Below, piece after piece: positions 14,716 to 22,823 of a stretch of 64,000 nt of DNA (within the stretch, counting starts at the first letter, position 1; the number at the start of each line of letters is the position of its first letter). The stretch lies in NCBI GenBank assembly GCA_963667145.1, contig OY762943.1, positions 62,001 to 126,000 of the forward strand, written 5' to 3'. Both the position numbers and the translations under genes were made by a program. The notes beneath the pieces are model-generated. The model was given only the letters and a program-made list of their open reading frames with translations. It searched no databases and was not told where the DNA came from. This DNA is from G963667145 sp963667145 (GTDB taxonomy: Bacteria > Cloacimonadota > Cloacimonadia > G963667145).

Positions 14716-16086
14716 ATGAGCAAATTGATGGTGAGCGTGTCGGGGATGCGTGGAATCTATGGTAAAGATCTTTTACCGGAAAATGTTGTTAAAGTTGCTG
14801 CTAAATTCGGACTGAACCAAGGTGGTGGCAGAATTGTGGTGGGGAGAGACAGTCGAACTACTGGAATGGCGATGCTACACAGTGTCAAAGCTGGACTTTT
14901 GAGCGTTGGTTGCACGGTGGTGGATATTGGTGTTGTTCCCACTCCAACGGCTCTACTCAAGGTGGAACATTCTGACGCCAACGGTGGAATAGTTATCACA
15001 GCCAGTCACAATCCGTCGCAGTGGAACGCTATGAAATTCGTGGATAGCAACGGCTTGTTTTTGTATCCTGATAAAGCCCAAAAATTCATCGCTTCCTTGG
15101 ACGAACCTTTGGAGTATTCCGCGTGGAATAAAATGGGTTCGGAAGAGGTTGACGAGAACGCTGTGGAAGAGCATTTGGAGAAAATCTTAAACCTTTCGTT
15201 TCTCAATGTAGATTTGATTCGAGAGAAAAGATTTAGAGTGGCTTTGGACGCGGTGAACGGTGCAGGTGGAGAGATTTGCTTGGAGCTGTTGAGCAGACTT
15301 GGCTGTGTGGTGGAGAGTATCAATACCGAAGCTACTGGAGTGTTTGCTCACGAGCCAGAGCCTCTCAATAAAAATCTCAAGCAGTTGTGTGAGTTGGTGA
15401 AAGCCACTGGCGTTGATGTCGGCTTTGCCACTGACCCTGATGTGGATAGATTGGCTATCGTGGATGAAACTGGCGAATGCATTGGCGAAGAGAAGAGCTT
15501 GTTGCTGAGTGAAGATTTCATTTTGTCTCAAACCTCTGGAGATATTGTTACCAATTTGTCGTCTTCTATGGGCAGTGACGATTTGGCTGCAAAATATGGT
15601 GTTAATATTCATCGCGAGAAAGTCGGAGAAATCAACGTTGGGAGCAAGATGAAAGAGATTGGGGCTGTGGTTGGTGGTGAAGGCAACGGCGGTGTTATTT
15701 GCTCGGAGCTACACTACACCCGTGATGCTATTGTGGGAATTGCCATCGTCCTCAATTATATGGCTTCTTCTGGCAAGAAAATGTCGGAACTGAGTGCTGA
15801 GTTGCCAACATACTATTTTGCCAAAAAGAAAGTTGAGACCGAGTTTGAGAAATTGGACAAGGTGATGGAATTAGCGGAAAATTTAGGCAAAGATGATAAT
15901 TTTTGGGAAGGCGAAACCAAAGAGTTGGACACACGCGACGGAATAAAAATTTGTGGTGATAAAAAGTGGGTTCATATTCGCAAGAGTGGCACAGAGCCGA
16001 TAGTCAGAGTTTATGTTGAGGCGGAGACCGAGGCAAAAGCCAAAAAGATTTGCAACGAAGTTTGCACGACAATAACAAAGTTTTAG
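14716..16086 (+). CDS. phosphohexose mutase (phosphoglucosamine/phosphomannomutase family)
   Basis: The 456-residue enzyme belongs to the alpha-D-phosphohexomutase superfamily, which interconverts 1- and 6-phosphates of glucose, mannose or glucosamine through a phosphoserine. The active serine is S97 in TASHNPSQWN, the magnesium site is D240/D242/D244 in DPDVDRLA, the sugar-binding loop is GGEGNGGVI and the phosphate-binding loop is RKSGTEPIVRVY. The GEGNGG loop is the type seen in archaeal-like phosphoglucosamine/phosphomannomutases rather than standard bacterial GlmM (GEQSGH), so substrate is uncertain. TTGACA at 14664-14669 may be its promoter. GlyS follows after 24 bases. Confidence 0.88.
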   Translation: MSKLMVSVSGMRGIYGKDLLPENVVKVAAKFGLNQGGGRIVVGRDSRTTGMAMLHSVKAGLLSVGCTVVDIGVVPTPTALLKVEHSDANGGIVITASHNPSQWNAMKFVDSNGLFLYPDKAQKFIASLDEPLEYSAWNKMGSEEVDENAVEEHLEKILNLSFLNVDLIREKRFRVALDAVNGAGGEICLELLSRLGCVVESINTEATGVFAHEPEPLNKNLKQLCELVKATGVDVGFATDPDVDRLAIVDETGECIGEEKSLLLSEDFILSQTSGDIVTNLSSSMGSDDLAAKYGVNIHREKVGEINVGSKMKEIGAVVGGEGNGGVICSELHYTRDAIVGIAIVLNYMASSGKKMSELSAELPTYYFAKKKVETEFEKLDKVMELAENLGKDDNFWEGETKELDTRDGIKICGDKKWVHIRKSGTEPIVRVYVEAETEAKAKKICNEVCTTITKF

Positions 16087-16110
16087 AAAAATTTATCTTA
16101 AGAGTAGGAA

Positions 16111-18156
16111 ATGGATTTTTTATTTGAAATAGGAACCGAAGAGATACCGGCAGGCTATATAGCCAGTGCTGTTGACCAGTTTGTGAAGTTTTTTCAAAAA
16201 GGGCTGAATGAAGCTGAATTGTCTTTTGACGAGTTGGAAGTTTTTGATACTCCAAGAAGAATGGCGATTTTGCTCAGAGGCTTGCCCGAAGGTCAGCAAG
16301 ACAAAGTGGTGGAGAAAATCGGTCCTAAAGTCGAGATTGCCTATGCGGAAGATGGCAAAAGTTTGTCCAACGCAGGTATGGGATTTTTGCGTAGTAGCGG
16401 ATGCGACGAATCGCAGATTTTCATAGTTGAGGGGAAAAAGGGCAAAAACGTTGCCGTGAAGTTTGAGCAGAAAGGGAAAAAGACGAGCGAGATTTTGTCT
16501 CAACTTTGCACCGATTGTGTTTCTGGCTTCAACTATCCCAAGTCGATGAAGTGGGGAAGTGAGAGTTTTATGTTTGCCAGACCCGTTCGTTGGTTGGTGG
16601 CTTTGCTGGACAAAAAGGTTGTGGACGTAGAAATTGCAGGTGTCAAATCTGGCAAAATCACATTTTCTCATCGGGAATTTGGGGGAAAGCACGAGTTGAG
16701 TACTCCCAGCGATTATGAAGCTACTTTGTTGAGTGGGAGAGTTATTGCCGATAGAAAAAAGAGATTTGAGAATATTTTGCAACAGTTTGCAGAGTTGGAT
16801 TTGGAAGTGGTTGAGGACAACAAGCTGATGAATTTGGTTTGCGACATCGTTGAATATCCTGTGGTTATGGTGGGCGAGTTTGACGAAAAGTTTTTGGAGT
16901 TGCCAGAGAAGATTATCATCACCACACTGTGCGAGCATCAAAAGTGCTTTGCAACTCGCAAGAGCGGGAAGCTGACGAACAGATTTGTGTTTGTTTCCAA
17001 TGGCAAAAAAGAGAATAGTGAGCTTATCATTGTGGGCAATCAGAAAGTGGCTAAAGCTCGACTTTCCGATGCGAAGTTCTTTTACACGGAAGACACCAAA
17101 AAGCCGTTGTTGGACTATTATCAAGATTTGGAGCAGGTCACTTTTCAGCAAGATTTGGGGTCGCTTTTGTCCAAAGTGCAACGAGTAGAAAAGATTTGTT
17201 CGTATTTAGCGGGAAAATTGAATTTCAAAAATGCGAAAGATTTGCATTTGGCAGCACAACTATCCAAGTGTGATTTGGTGACGACCATGTTGGGCGAGAA
17301 GGAGTTCACTAAGTTGCAAGGCTATATGGGGCATCAATACGCTTTGGCTACGGGAGTTGATGCGGAAGTGGCTTTGGCGATAGAGGAGCATTATTTGCCT
17401 AAAGGCTTAGGTGGAAATTTGCCAACCACGGATTTGGGAGCTATTTTGGCGATAGCCGACAAGATAGACACGATTTGCGGAATTGTGGGAATTGGAATGT
17501 TGCCCACTGGTTCTGCTGACCCATTTGCCCTAAGGAGAGCAGCAACGGGGATTTGCAGGATTGTTTTGGACAGGGAATTTGATTTTGATTTGGCTATGTT
17601 GGTTGCGGAGAGTTTTGCTCTTCAGCCCGATTGTGTGGATAAGAAGCATATCGATTTTGTGGTGGACTATTTGATGCAAAGAGTGAAGTATGTTTTTGGG
17701 CAAAGCGATGTGAAGGACGATTTGCTTTCGGCGTTGCTTGGCGACCAATCGGCTTTGAATTTGACTGCTATTAGCAATAAAATTGCCGTGTTGCAACCGA
17801 TGTTGAGCAGGGACGATTTCTTGCAATTGGTTTTGAGTTGCAAGAGAATCGACAACATTTTGGTGTCTGCTAAGCCAGATGGCGAAGTGAACGAAGCTCT
17901 TTTGGTGGAAGAGATGGAAAAGGAATTGTACAACTCTTTTAAAAATCTGAAGTTGAATGAGATTGACGATTTTGAACAAAAGATAGCTGAACTGATTAAA
18001 TTTAGCAGTGTGATAAATAAATTCTTTGATAAAATCATGGTGAATGCCGAGGACGAGAATATTAAGAAGAATAGATGGAATTTGCTGGCGATGATAAGAG
18101 CGGAGATTAAGGGTGTGATGGATTTTGGCAAAATTGAAACGGGAGAGTTGAAATAA
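16111..18156 (+). CDS. glyS: glycyl-tRNA synthetase beta subunit
   Basis: The 681-residue protein opens with FLFEIGTEEIPAGYI, the hallmark of bacterial GlyS, and contains FDTPRRMAILLRGL, TFSHREFGGKH (HD-like region), the GYMGHQYA..IEEHYLPKG segment and a C-terminal anticodon-binding domain. GlyS binds tRNA-Gly and needs the catalytic alpha subunit GlyQ to charge it. No glyQ is adjacent: the upstream gene is a sugar-phosphate mutase. In many genomes glyQ and glyS are neighbours or fused, so a separate glyQ is expected elsewhere. It is followed by the Smg-like protein after nine bases. Confidence 0.93.
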   Translation: MDFLFEIGTEEIPAGYIASAVDQFVKFFQKGLNEAELSFDELEVFDTPRRMAILLRGLPEGQQDKVVEKIGPKVEIAYAEDGKSLSNAGMGFLRSSGCDESQIFIVEGKKGKNVAVKFEQKGKKTSEILSQLCTDCVSGFNYPKSMKWGSESFMFARPVRWLVALLDKKVVDVEIAGVKSGKITFSHREFGGKHELSTPSDYEATLLSGRVIADRKKRFENILQQFAELDLEVVEDNKLMNLVCDIVEYPVVMVGEFDEKFLELPEKIIITTLCEHQKCFATRKSGKLTNRFVFVSNGKKENSELIIVGNQKVAKARLSDAKFFYTEDTKKPLLDYYQDLEQVTFQQDLGSLLSKVQRVEKICSYLAGKLNFKNAKDLHLAAQLSKCDLVTTMLGEKEFTKLQGYMGHQYALATGVDAEVALAIEEHYLPKGLGGNLPTTDLGAILAIADKIDTICGIVGIGMLPTGSADPFALRRAATGICRIVLDREFDFDLAMLVAESFALQPDCVDKKHIDFVVDYLMQRVKYVFGQSDVKDDLLSALLGDQSALNLTAISNKIAVLQPMLSRDDFLQLVLSCKRIDNILVSAKPDGEVNEALLVEEMEKELYNSFKNLKLNEIDDFEQKIAELIKFSSVINKFFDKIMVNAEDENIKKNRWNLLAMIRAEIKGVMDFGKIETGELK

Positions 18157-18165
18157 CTGAAGAAT

Positions 18166-18519
18166 ATGACTAAAGTATCAAAAAATTTACATTTGAGGTT
18201 GTTCGAGCTTTTTGGTAATCCGAATAAGAAATCGAAAAATAGTTACAGGATAATGAGTAGCGGTGAGCGGGAATTTTTTACTGGCTCAGCTCAGTCCTAC
18301 TTGTTGGATTTGCTTTACAGCTCTTTTATCGATTCTGGCACTTTCGAGACTATCATGGAAGTTTCAGGTGGATTTTACCGATTTTACAAAGAGAAAATAG
18401 AGGTTGAAAATCTGAAAAAGATTGTTGAGTCTGTGGTTTTTTCGGGCGAAGAGAGTAGCACGGATGCGAATATCAGTCTTATGGACAAAATTTATCCCGA
18501 AGAAGACGAGGTTAATTAG
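18166..18519 (+). CDS. Smg (DUF494)-like protein
   Basis: The 117-residue protein matches the C-terminal pattern of Smg/DUF494: RIMSSGEREFFTGSAQSYLL then an acidic helix, and IEVENLKKIVESVVFSG. Smg of proteobacteria lies next to the topA/DprA region and its role is unknown. Here topA begins at the very next base after its stop codon, which supports the assignment by context. The N-terminal part is shorter than in classical Smg (about 157 residues). Assignment rests on remembered family pattern and gene order. Confidence 0.6.
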   Translation: MTKVSKNLHLRLFELFGNPNKKSKNSYRIMSSGEREFFTGSAQSYLLDLLYSSFIDSGTFETIMEVSGGFYRFYKEKIEVENLKKIVESVVFSGEESSTDANISLMDKIYPEEDEVN

Positions 18520-20730
18520 ATGGCGAAAAATCTTTTGATAGTAGAGTCACCGGCTAAGAGCAAAACAATTTCCAAATTTTTGGGGAGTAGTTTTCGGATT
18601 GAATCTTCCATGGGGCACATTCGTGATTTGCCCAAGAGCAAGCTGGGTGTGGATGTGGAGAACGATTTTGAGGTCAAATACACCAACGATAGGGGAAAAG
18701 CTAAGATTACCAAAAACCTCAGGGAAGCGGCGAAAGAGGCTAAAGAGATTTATTTGGCTGCCGACCCCGATAGAGAGGGAGAGGCGATTGCTTGGCATCT
18801 GACGGAGCTTCTGAAAAAAGAGATTAAGGATAAGCCTGTTTATCGGGTGATTTTCAACGAGATAACTCACAGTGCTGTGCAGAAAGCTGTGCAAAATCCA
18901 ATGGATATAAATATGCATATGGTGAACTCTCAGCAGGCACGACGAGTTTTGGATAGATTGGTTGGGTATGGGATTTCGCCATTAATTTGGCGTGTTATTT
19001 ATTATGGACTGTCTGCTGGCAGGGTGCAGTCGGTTGCTTTGCGGATTATTTGCGAACGAGAGGAACTGATTAACGCTTTTGTTTCGGAAGAGTATTGGGA
19101 AATTTTCGGCTTCTTTGGCAAGGGCAAGTTTTCGCCATTCAAAGCTAAATTGGTGCAAGTTGCAGGAGAAAAAGCGGATTTTGCCAACGAAAGTCAGGTT
19201 GAAGATTTATTGAGCAAAATTTCCGACAAGAGCGTAAAAATTTCCAACATTGTGGAGAGCGAGAGGCGGAATAATCCTTTTCCTCCGTTCATCACGTCCA
19301 CTTTGCAGAGGGCAGCGTCCACTTATTTGGGATTTTCCGCCAAACGCACGATGGCTATCGCTCAGAGGCTCTACGAAGGTGTGGACTTGAAGGCACAGAG
19401 CGTCGGTTTGATTACGTATATGCGTACCGATTCCGTTAGAATGTCCGAGCAGGCTGTGCAGTCGGCGAGAGAGTTCATTGTGGAGAAATTTGGGAAAAAT
19501 TCACTTGAGGCGAAACCACGCCACTTCAAAGCAAAAAAGGGAGCACAAGATGCTCACGAGGCTATCAGACCGACGGACGTTACCAAAACTCCCGAGAGTA
19601 TCAAAGATTTTTTAACTTCCGAGCAGTTCAAACTTTATGAGCTCATTTGGCAGAGGTTTGTGGCAACACAGATGAAACCTGCTGTACTGAAATCTAAGAA
19701 GGTTGAAATCGAAAAGGGCGATGCTTTGTTTGAGGCTCAGGGCAGCCATGTCGTTGACCCCGGATTTACTGTTTGCTATAGATTTACCAAATTGTCGCTG
19801 GGAGAGAATATCGATTCTGGCTATGCTGTCGGCGATGTAATGGATGTTGAGGAGATTGTGCCTGAGCAGAAGTTCACCAATCCGCCTGCACGCTACACGG
19901 AGAGTTCGCTCATCAAGGAGTTGGAAAGCAATGGCATCGGCAGACCTTCCACGTATGCAAGTATTTTGTCCACCATTCAGGACAGAGGCTATGTGGAGCT
20001 ACAGGAGAAGAAATTTTACGCTTTGGAGCTGGGACTTGCAGTGAATAACTTTTTGGTAGGCAGTTTCGATTCTTTTTTCAACACGGAGTTCACTTCTGCT
20101 ATGGAGAACGATTTGGACGAGATAAGCAATGGCAAGTTGGACTGGAAAAAATTCTTGCGGACTTATTATGATGCCATGTGTGCCTTGATGAAGAAGGTGA
20201 ATGTCACGAAAGCCAAAGCAAATTTGGTGAAGCCAACGAAAACTAAATGTCCCGAATGTGGCAAGAAGTTGGTTATCAAGTGGGGACGTAACGGACAATT
20301 TTTGACGTGTAGCAACTATCCTTCCTGCAAATTCTCGGCTAATTTCAGCAAAGATTCCAAAGGGGAAATTGTCATTGAGAAAGAGAAAGTGTTGGACGAT
20401 GCTTGTCCTGAATGTGGGAGTAAATTGACTATCAAGAAAGGACGTTTTGGAGAATTTGTGGCTTGTACGGGTTATCCTAAGTGTAAATTTTCCAAGCCGT
20501 TGACTTTGGGCGTGAAGTGCCCCGAATGTGGCGTTGGAGAGATTGCCCAGAAGATGAGCAAAAAGGGCATTTTTTATGCGTGTACCCAATATCCCAAGTG
20601 CAAATTTGCCACGAGCTACAAGCCTGTTCCAGTTAATTGTCCTGAATGTGGGAATCACTACATGGAGATAAAAACGAAAAAAGGTAAAGAAATAAAAATC
20701 TGTCCCAAGTGCGGACAAGAAATAATGTAA
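18520..20730 (+). CDS. topA: DNA topoisomerase I
   Basis: A 736-residue type IA topoisomerase that relaxes negative supercoils by cutting one strand. The Toprim domain opens LLIVESPAKSKTISKFL, with the acidic triad in AADPDREGEAIAWHL. The catalytic tyrosine is Y300 in GLITYMRTDSVR. The DNA-gate motif SSLIKELESNGIGRPSTYA is intact. The C-terminus has four CPECG-type zinc ribbons (starting KTKCPECGKK, DACPECGSK, GVKCPECGVG and PVNCPECGNH), each roughly 40 residues; the last is abbreviated. Length and zinc ribbon number are within the normal range. Confidence 0.96.
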   Translation: MAKNLLIVESPAKSKTISKFLGSSFRIESSMGHIRDLPKSKLGVDVENDFEVKYTNDRGKAKITKNLREAAKEAKEIYLAADPDREGEAIAWHLTELLKKEIKDKPVYRVIFNEITHSAVQKAVQNPMDINMHMVNSQQARRVLDRLVGYGISPLIWRVIYYGLSAGRVQSVALRIICEREELINAFVSEEYWEIFGFFGKGKFSPFKAKLVQVAGEKADFANESQVEDLLSKISDKSVKISNIVESERRNNPFPPFITSTLQRAASTYLGFSAKRTMAIAQRLYEGVDLKAQSVGLITYMRTDSVRMSEQAVQSAREFIVEKFGKNSLEAKPRHFKAKKGAQDAHEAIRPTDVTKTPESIKDFLTSEQFKLYELIWQRFVATQMKPAVLKSKKVEIEKGDALFEAQGSHVVDPGFTVCYRFTKLSLGENIDSGYAVGDVMDVEEIVPEQKFTNPPARYTESSLIKELESNGIGRPSTYASILSTIQDRGYVELQEKKFYALELGLAVNNFLVGSFDSFFNTEFTSAMENDLDEISNGKLDWKKFLRTYYDAMCALMKKVNVTKAKANLVKPTKTKCPECGKKLVIKWGRNGQFLTCSNYPSCKFSANFSKDSKGEIVIEKEKVLDDACPECGSKLTIKKGRFGEFVACTGYPKCKFSKPLTLGVKCPECGVGEIAQKMSKKGIFYACTQYPKCKFATSYKPVPVNCPECGNHYMEIKTKKGKEIKICPKCGQEIM

Positions 20731-20756
20731 AAAAATTTGTACAAGGAGAGCCACTT

Positions 20757-22484
20757 ATGTCTAGTAAATCGAGTTTGGAATTTTACGGTTCAATTAGTGA
20801 AATTTCGCCAGTAAGAGCAGTAGTTGAGACCCTATTGCACTCTAAAAGGGTAAGAAAAGTAACCGCTGCTGAAGCCTATGAGTTAGCTCGCAAACAATCC
20901 AGTGTAGATGAAACGGATTTGGAAATTTATGAAGGAACAGCCAAGCGGTTGGGACTTCCCAAAGGAGCAAAAGTTTTGGTGGACAACCACGGGAAAATCA
21001 TCGGGAGAACTGCCAAAGCGAGAAGATTTTACGGTACTAGCTCTGCTACTGACAAAAAAAAGTTGGACGGAGACTTGAGAGAAGCCGTCTATCAGATGCA
21101 AAAGCAACCTCTGATAAAAGCAGATGCCATCATCGGGCTCGATAGCGATTTGATGATTAAAGCGACCTACATCACTACCGAATCTGATGCCAACAACGTT
21201 TTCAACTGGCTTTGCAATTTCACGCCGTTTGAGTCTATGGCTAAGGAATACGCCGCCAGCAAAAAGTTGCCAATTCAGGATATTATCATTTTGGCTTTCA
21301 ACGAGTGGTCAAACAGCGATCCGTTCTACGAAAACACAGGTGCTCCTCAGTTGGCTTTGGTTGACCAAAATCACAACGTGATTGTGAACTTGGGTATGCG
21401 TTATTTTGGTGAGCGGAAAAAAGGCACTTTGACATTGGCTTGGACAAGCGGTATGCGTCTTGGAATGGCTGCCAGTCACGGTGGCATCAAGGAAATAGAT
21501 TTCTCAGAATGCGGTGAGGATTACAAAAAATTGGGTAAAAGGGCGATAGCTTTTTACGGATTGTCTGGCACAGGAAAATCTTCGCACACCAACTCTGCCG
21601 ACAACGGTGGCACAATGCCCAAAGGCTTCAAAAAAGTTGTGTTGCATGATGATGCTTTCCAAATCGACGTTGAAAACAAAGTTTGTCGTGTTTGGGAGCC
21701 AAGTTTATTTGACAAAACCGATGCCAGAGATTTGGACAATTCAGAATGGAAATATCTGACCGCTGTGATGAACCACGCTATGATTACCTACAAGGGGAAA
21801 GTCGTTCCTCTTGGCTTGGATGCTCGTCAGCAAAACGGACGTGCTTTGTTCGATCGCGATTTGCTTGGTAAGTGGGTGAATAGATGCGAATTTCCGAACT
21901 CCCTTGTTTGGCTGATGAAAGATACGATTTTGCCTCCAGTAATCAAAGTCACCGACAAATATCTCGGAGTTGCCATGGGTGCTGCCCTTATGACCGAGAG
22001 AAACGCAGCCGAGAACGTGAAAGCCGAAGATTTGGGCAAATTGGTCTTCGTGCCTTATGCCAATCCTTTCAGAGTTTACGAGCTTCACAAAGATGTGGAG
22101 GCTTTCAAGAGAGTGATAGATAACGGTGCGGATTGCTTCGTTTTCAATTCGGCAGGATTTTGGAAAAGCTCAGCGGAAGATTTGGAGGACATTAAACTTC
22201 AAACCTCTTTGTCGTTGCAGACCGCTATTCTCACCGACGCTTTGGAATGGGAAGAGTGGGATGTGCTTCCTGGAGCGATGATACCGACTAAGGCTTCTAT
22301 CGATAAGATTTTGCCAGGTTATTATGAGAAATATAACCCTGATACACGCGAGAATATGAAAGAGTATCATACTGTTATCAGGAGCAGATTCCGTCAGAGA
22401 ATCGATTTCTTGGAAAGTTCTGATGTAGCCGATAAACCTGAGCTTTTGGATGAACTTATTGCGTCACTTAAGGTGAATTGTTAA
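20757..22484 (+). CDS. ATP-type phosphoenolpyruvate carboxykinase, divergent
   Basis: The 575-residue protein carries the PEPCK kinase motifs in order: YFGERKKGTLTLAW (canonical YAGEMKKG, including the metal-binding Lys), AASHGG where MHCSAN normally supplies the active histidine, Walker A FYGLSGTGKSSHTN (canonical GLSGTGKTTLS) and the acidic metal site LHDDAFQID (canonical GDDEHGW). It should interconvert oxaloacetate and PEP with ATP/ADP. Several motifs are substituted relative to E. coli PckA, so it is a distinct clade and activity is not certain. ATG 20757 follows AAGGAG; an earlier in-frame ATG lies inside topA. PPDK downstream uses the same PEP pool. Confidence 0.75.
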   Translation: MSSKSSLEFYGSISEISPVRAVVETLLHSKRVRKVTAAEAYELARKQSSVDETDLEIYEGTAKRLGLPKGAKVLVDNHGKIIGRTAKARRFYGTSSATDKKKLDGDLREAVYQMQKQPLIKADAIIGLDSDLMIKATYITTESDANNVFNWLCNFTPFESMAKEYAASKKLPIQDIIILAFNEWSNSDPFYENTGAPQLALVDQNHNVIVNLGMRYFGERKKGTLTLAWTSGMRLGMAASHGGIKEIDFSECGEDYKKLGKRAIAFYGLSGTGKSSHTNSADNGGTMPKGFKKVVLHDDAFQIDVENKVCRVWEPSLFDKTDARDLDNSEWKYLTAVMNHAMITYKGKVVPLGLDARQQNGRALFDRDLLGKWVNRCEFPNSLVWLMKDTILPPVIKVTDKYLGVAMGAALMTERNAAENVKAEDLGKLVFVPYANPFRVYELHKDVEAFKRVIDNGADCFVFNSAGFWKSSAEDLEDIKLQTSLSLQTAILTDALEWEEWDVLPGAMIPTKASIDKILPGYYEKYNPDTRENMKEYHTVIRSRFRQRIDFLESSDVADKPELLDELIASLKVNC

Positions 22485-22502
22485 TTAATAGTTGATTTAG
22501 TG

Positions 22503-22532
22503 AAAGGCGACTTTTTTTAAAGTCGCCTTTTT
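22503..22532 (+). terminator. strong terminator after PEP carboxykinase
   Basis: A perfect 12-bp stem AAAGGCGACTTT / AAAGTCGCCTTT closes a T4 loop and is followed by T residues. Confidence 0.92.
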
Positions 22533-22823
22533 ATATTTAGATGATAAAATGGATAACCATTTATACGGACAGATGGTGGAATTGTGTAGGTTAGCCCAAG
22601 TATTTTTCATCTTTGCAAACGTGAAAATCCACGTGGTAATAGGCATTATTTAGGTTCAAAAAAATAATCAAAAATTATTTCTTGTCAAAATTTGGCTCGA
22701 TCCCAAGAATGACAAACACAGTGTCCTGTGGTTTTTAATAAGAAAATAATCAAACAATAATGTAAATCTACTTTGTTATACGAGTAGTAACAAGGTGGCT
22801 TTTTATTTTTTAGGAGGTAGAAA
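22533..22823. other. intergenic leader of ppdK
   Basis: About 290 bases without a gene. Close to the ppdK start, CTTTGTTA pairs with TAACAAGG (about 22770-22795) as a small hairpin ahead of the GGAGG site. I recognise no riboswitch and no canonical promoter; the DNA is AT-rich and could hold a long leader. Confidence 0.5.
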
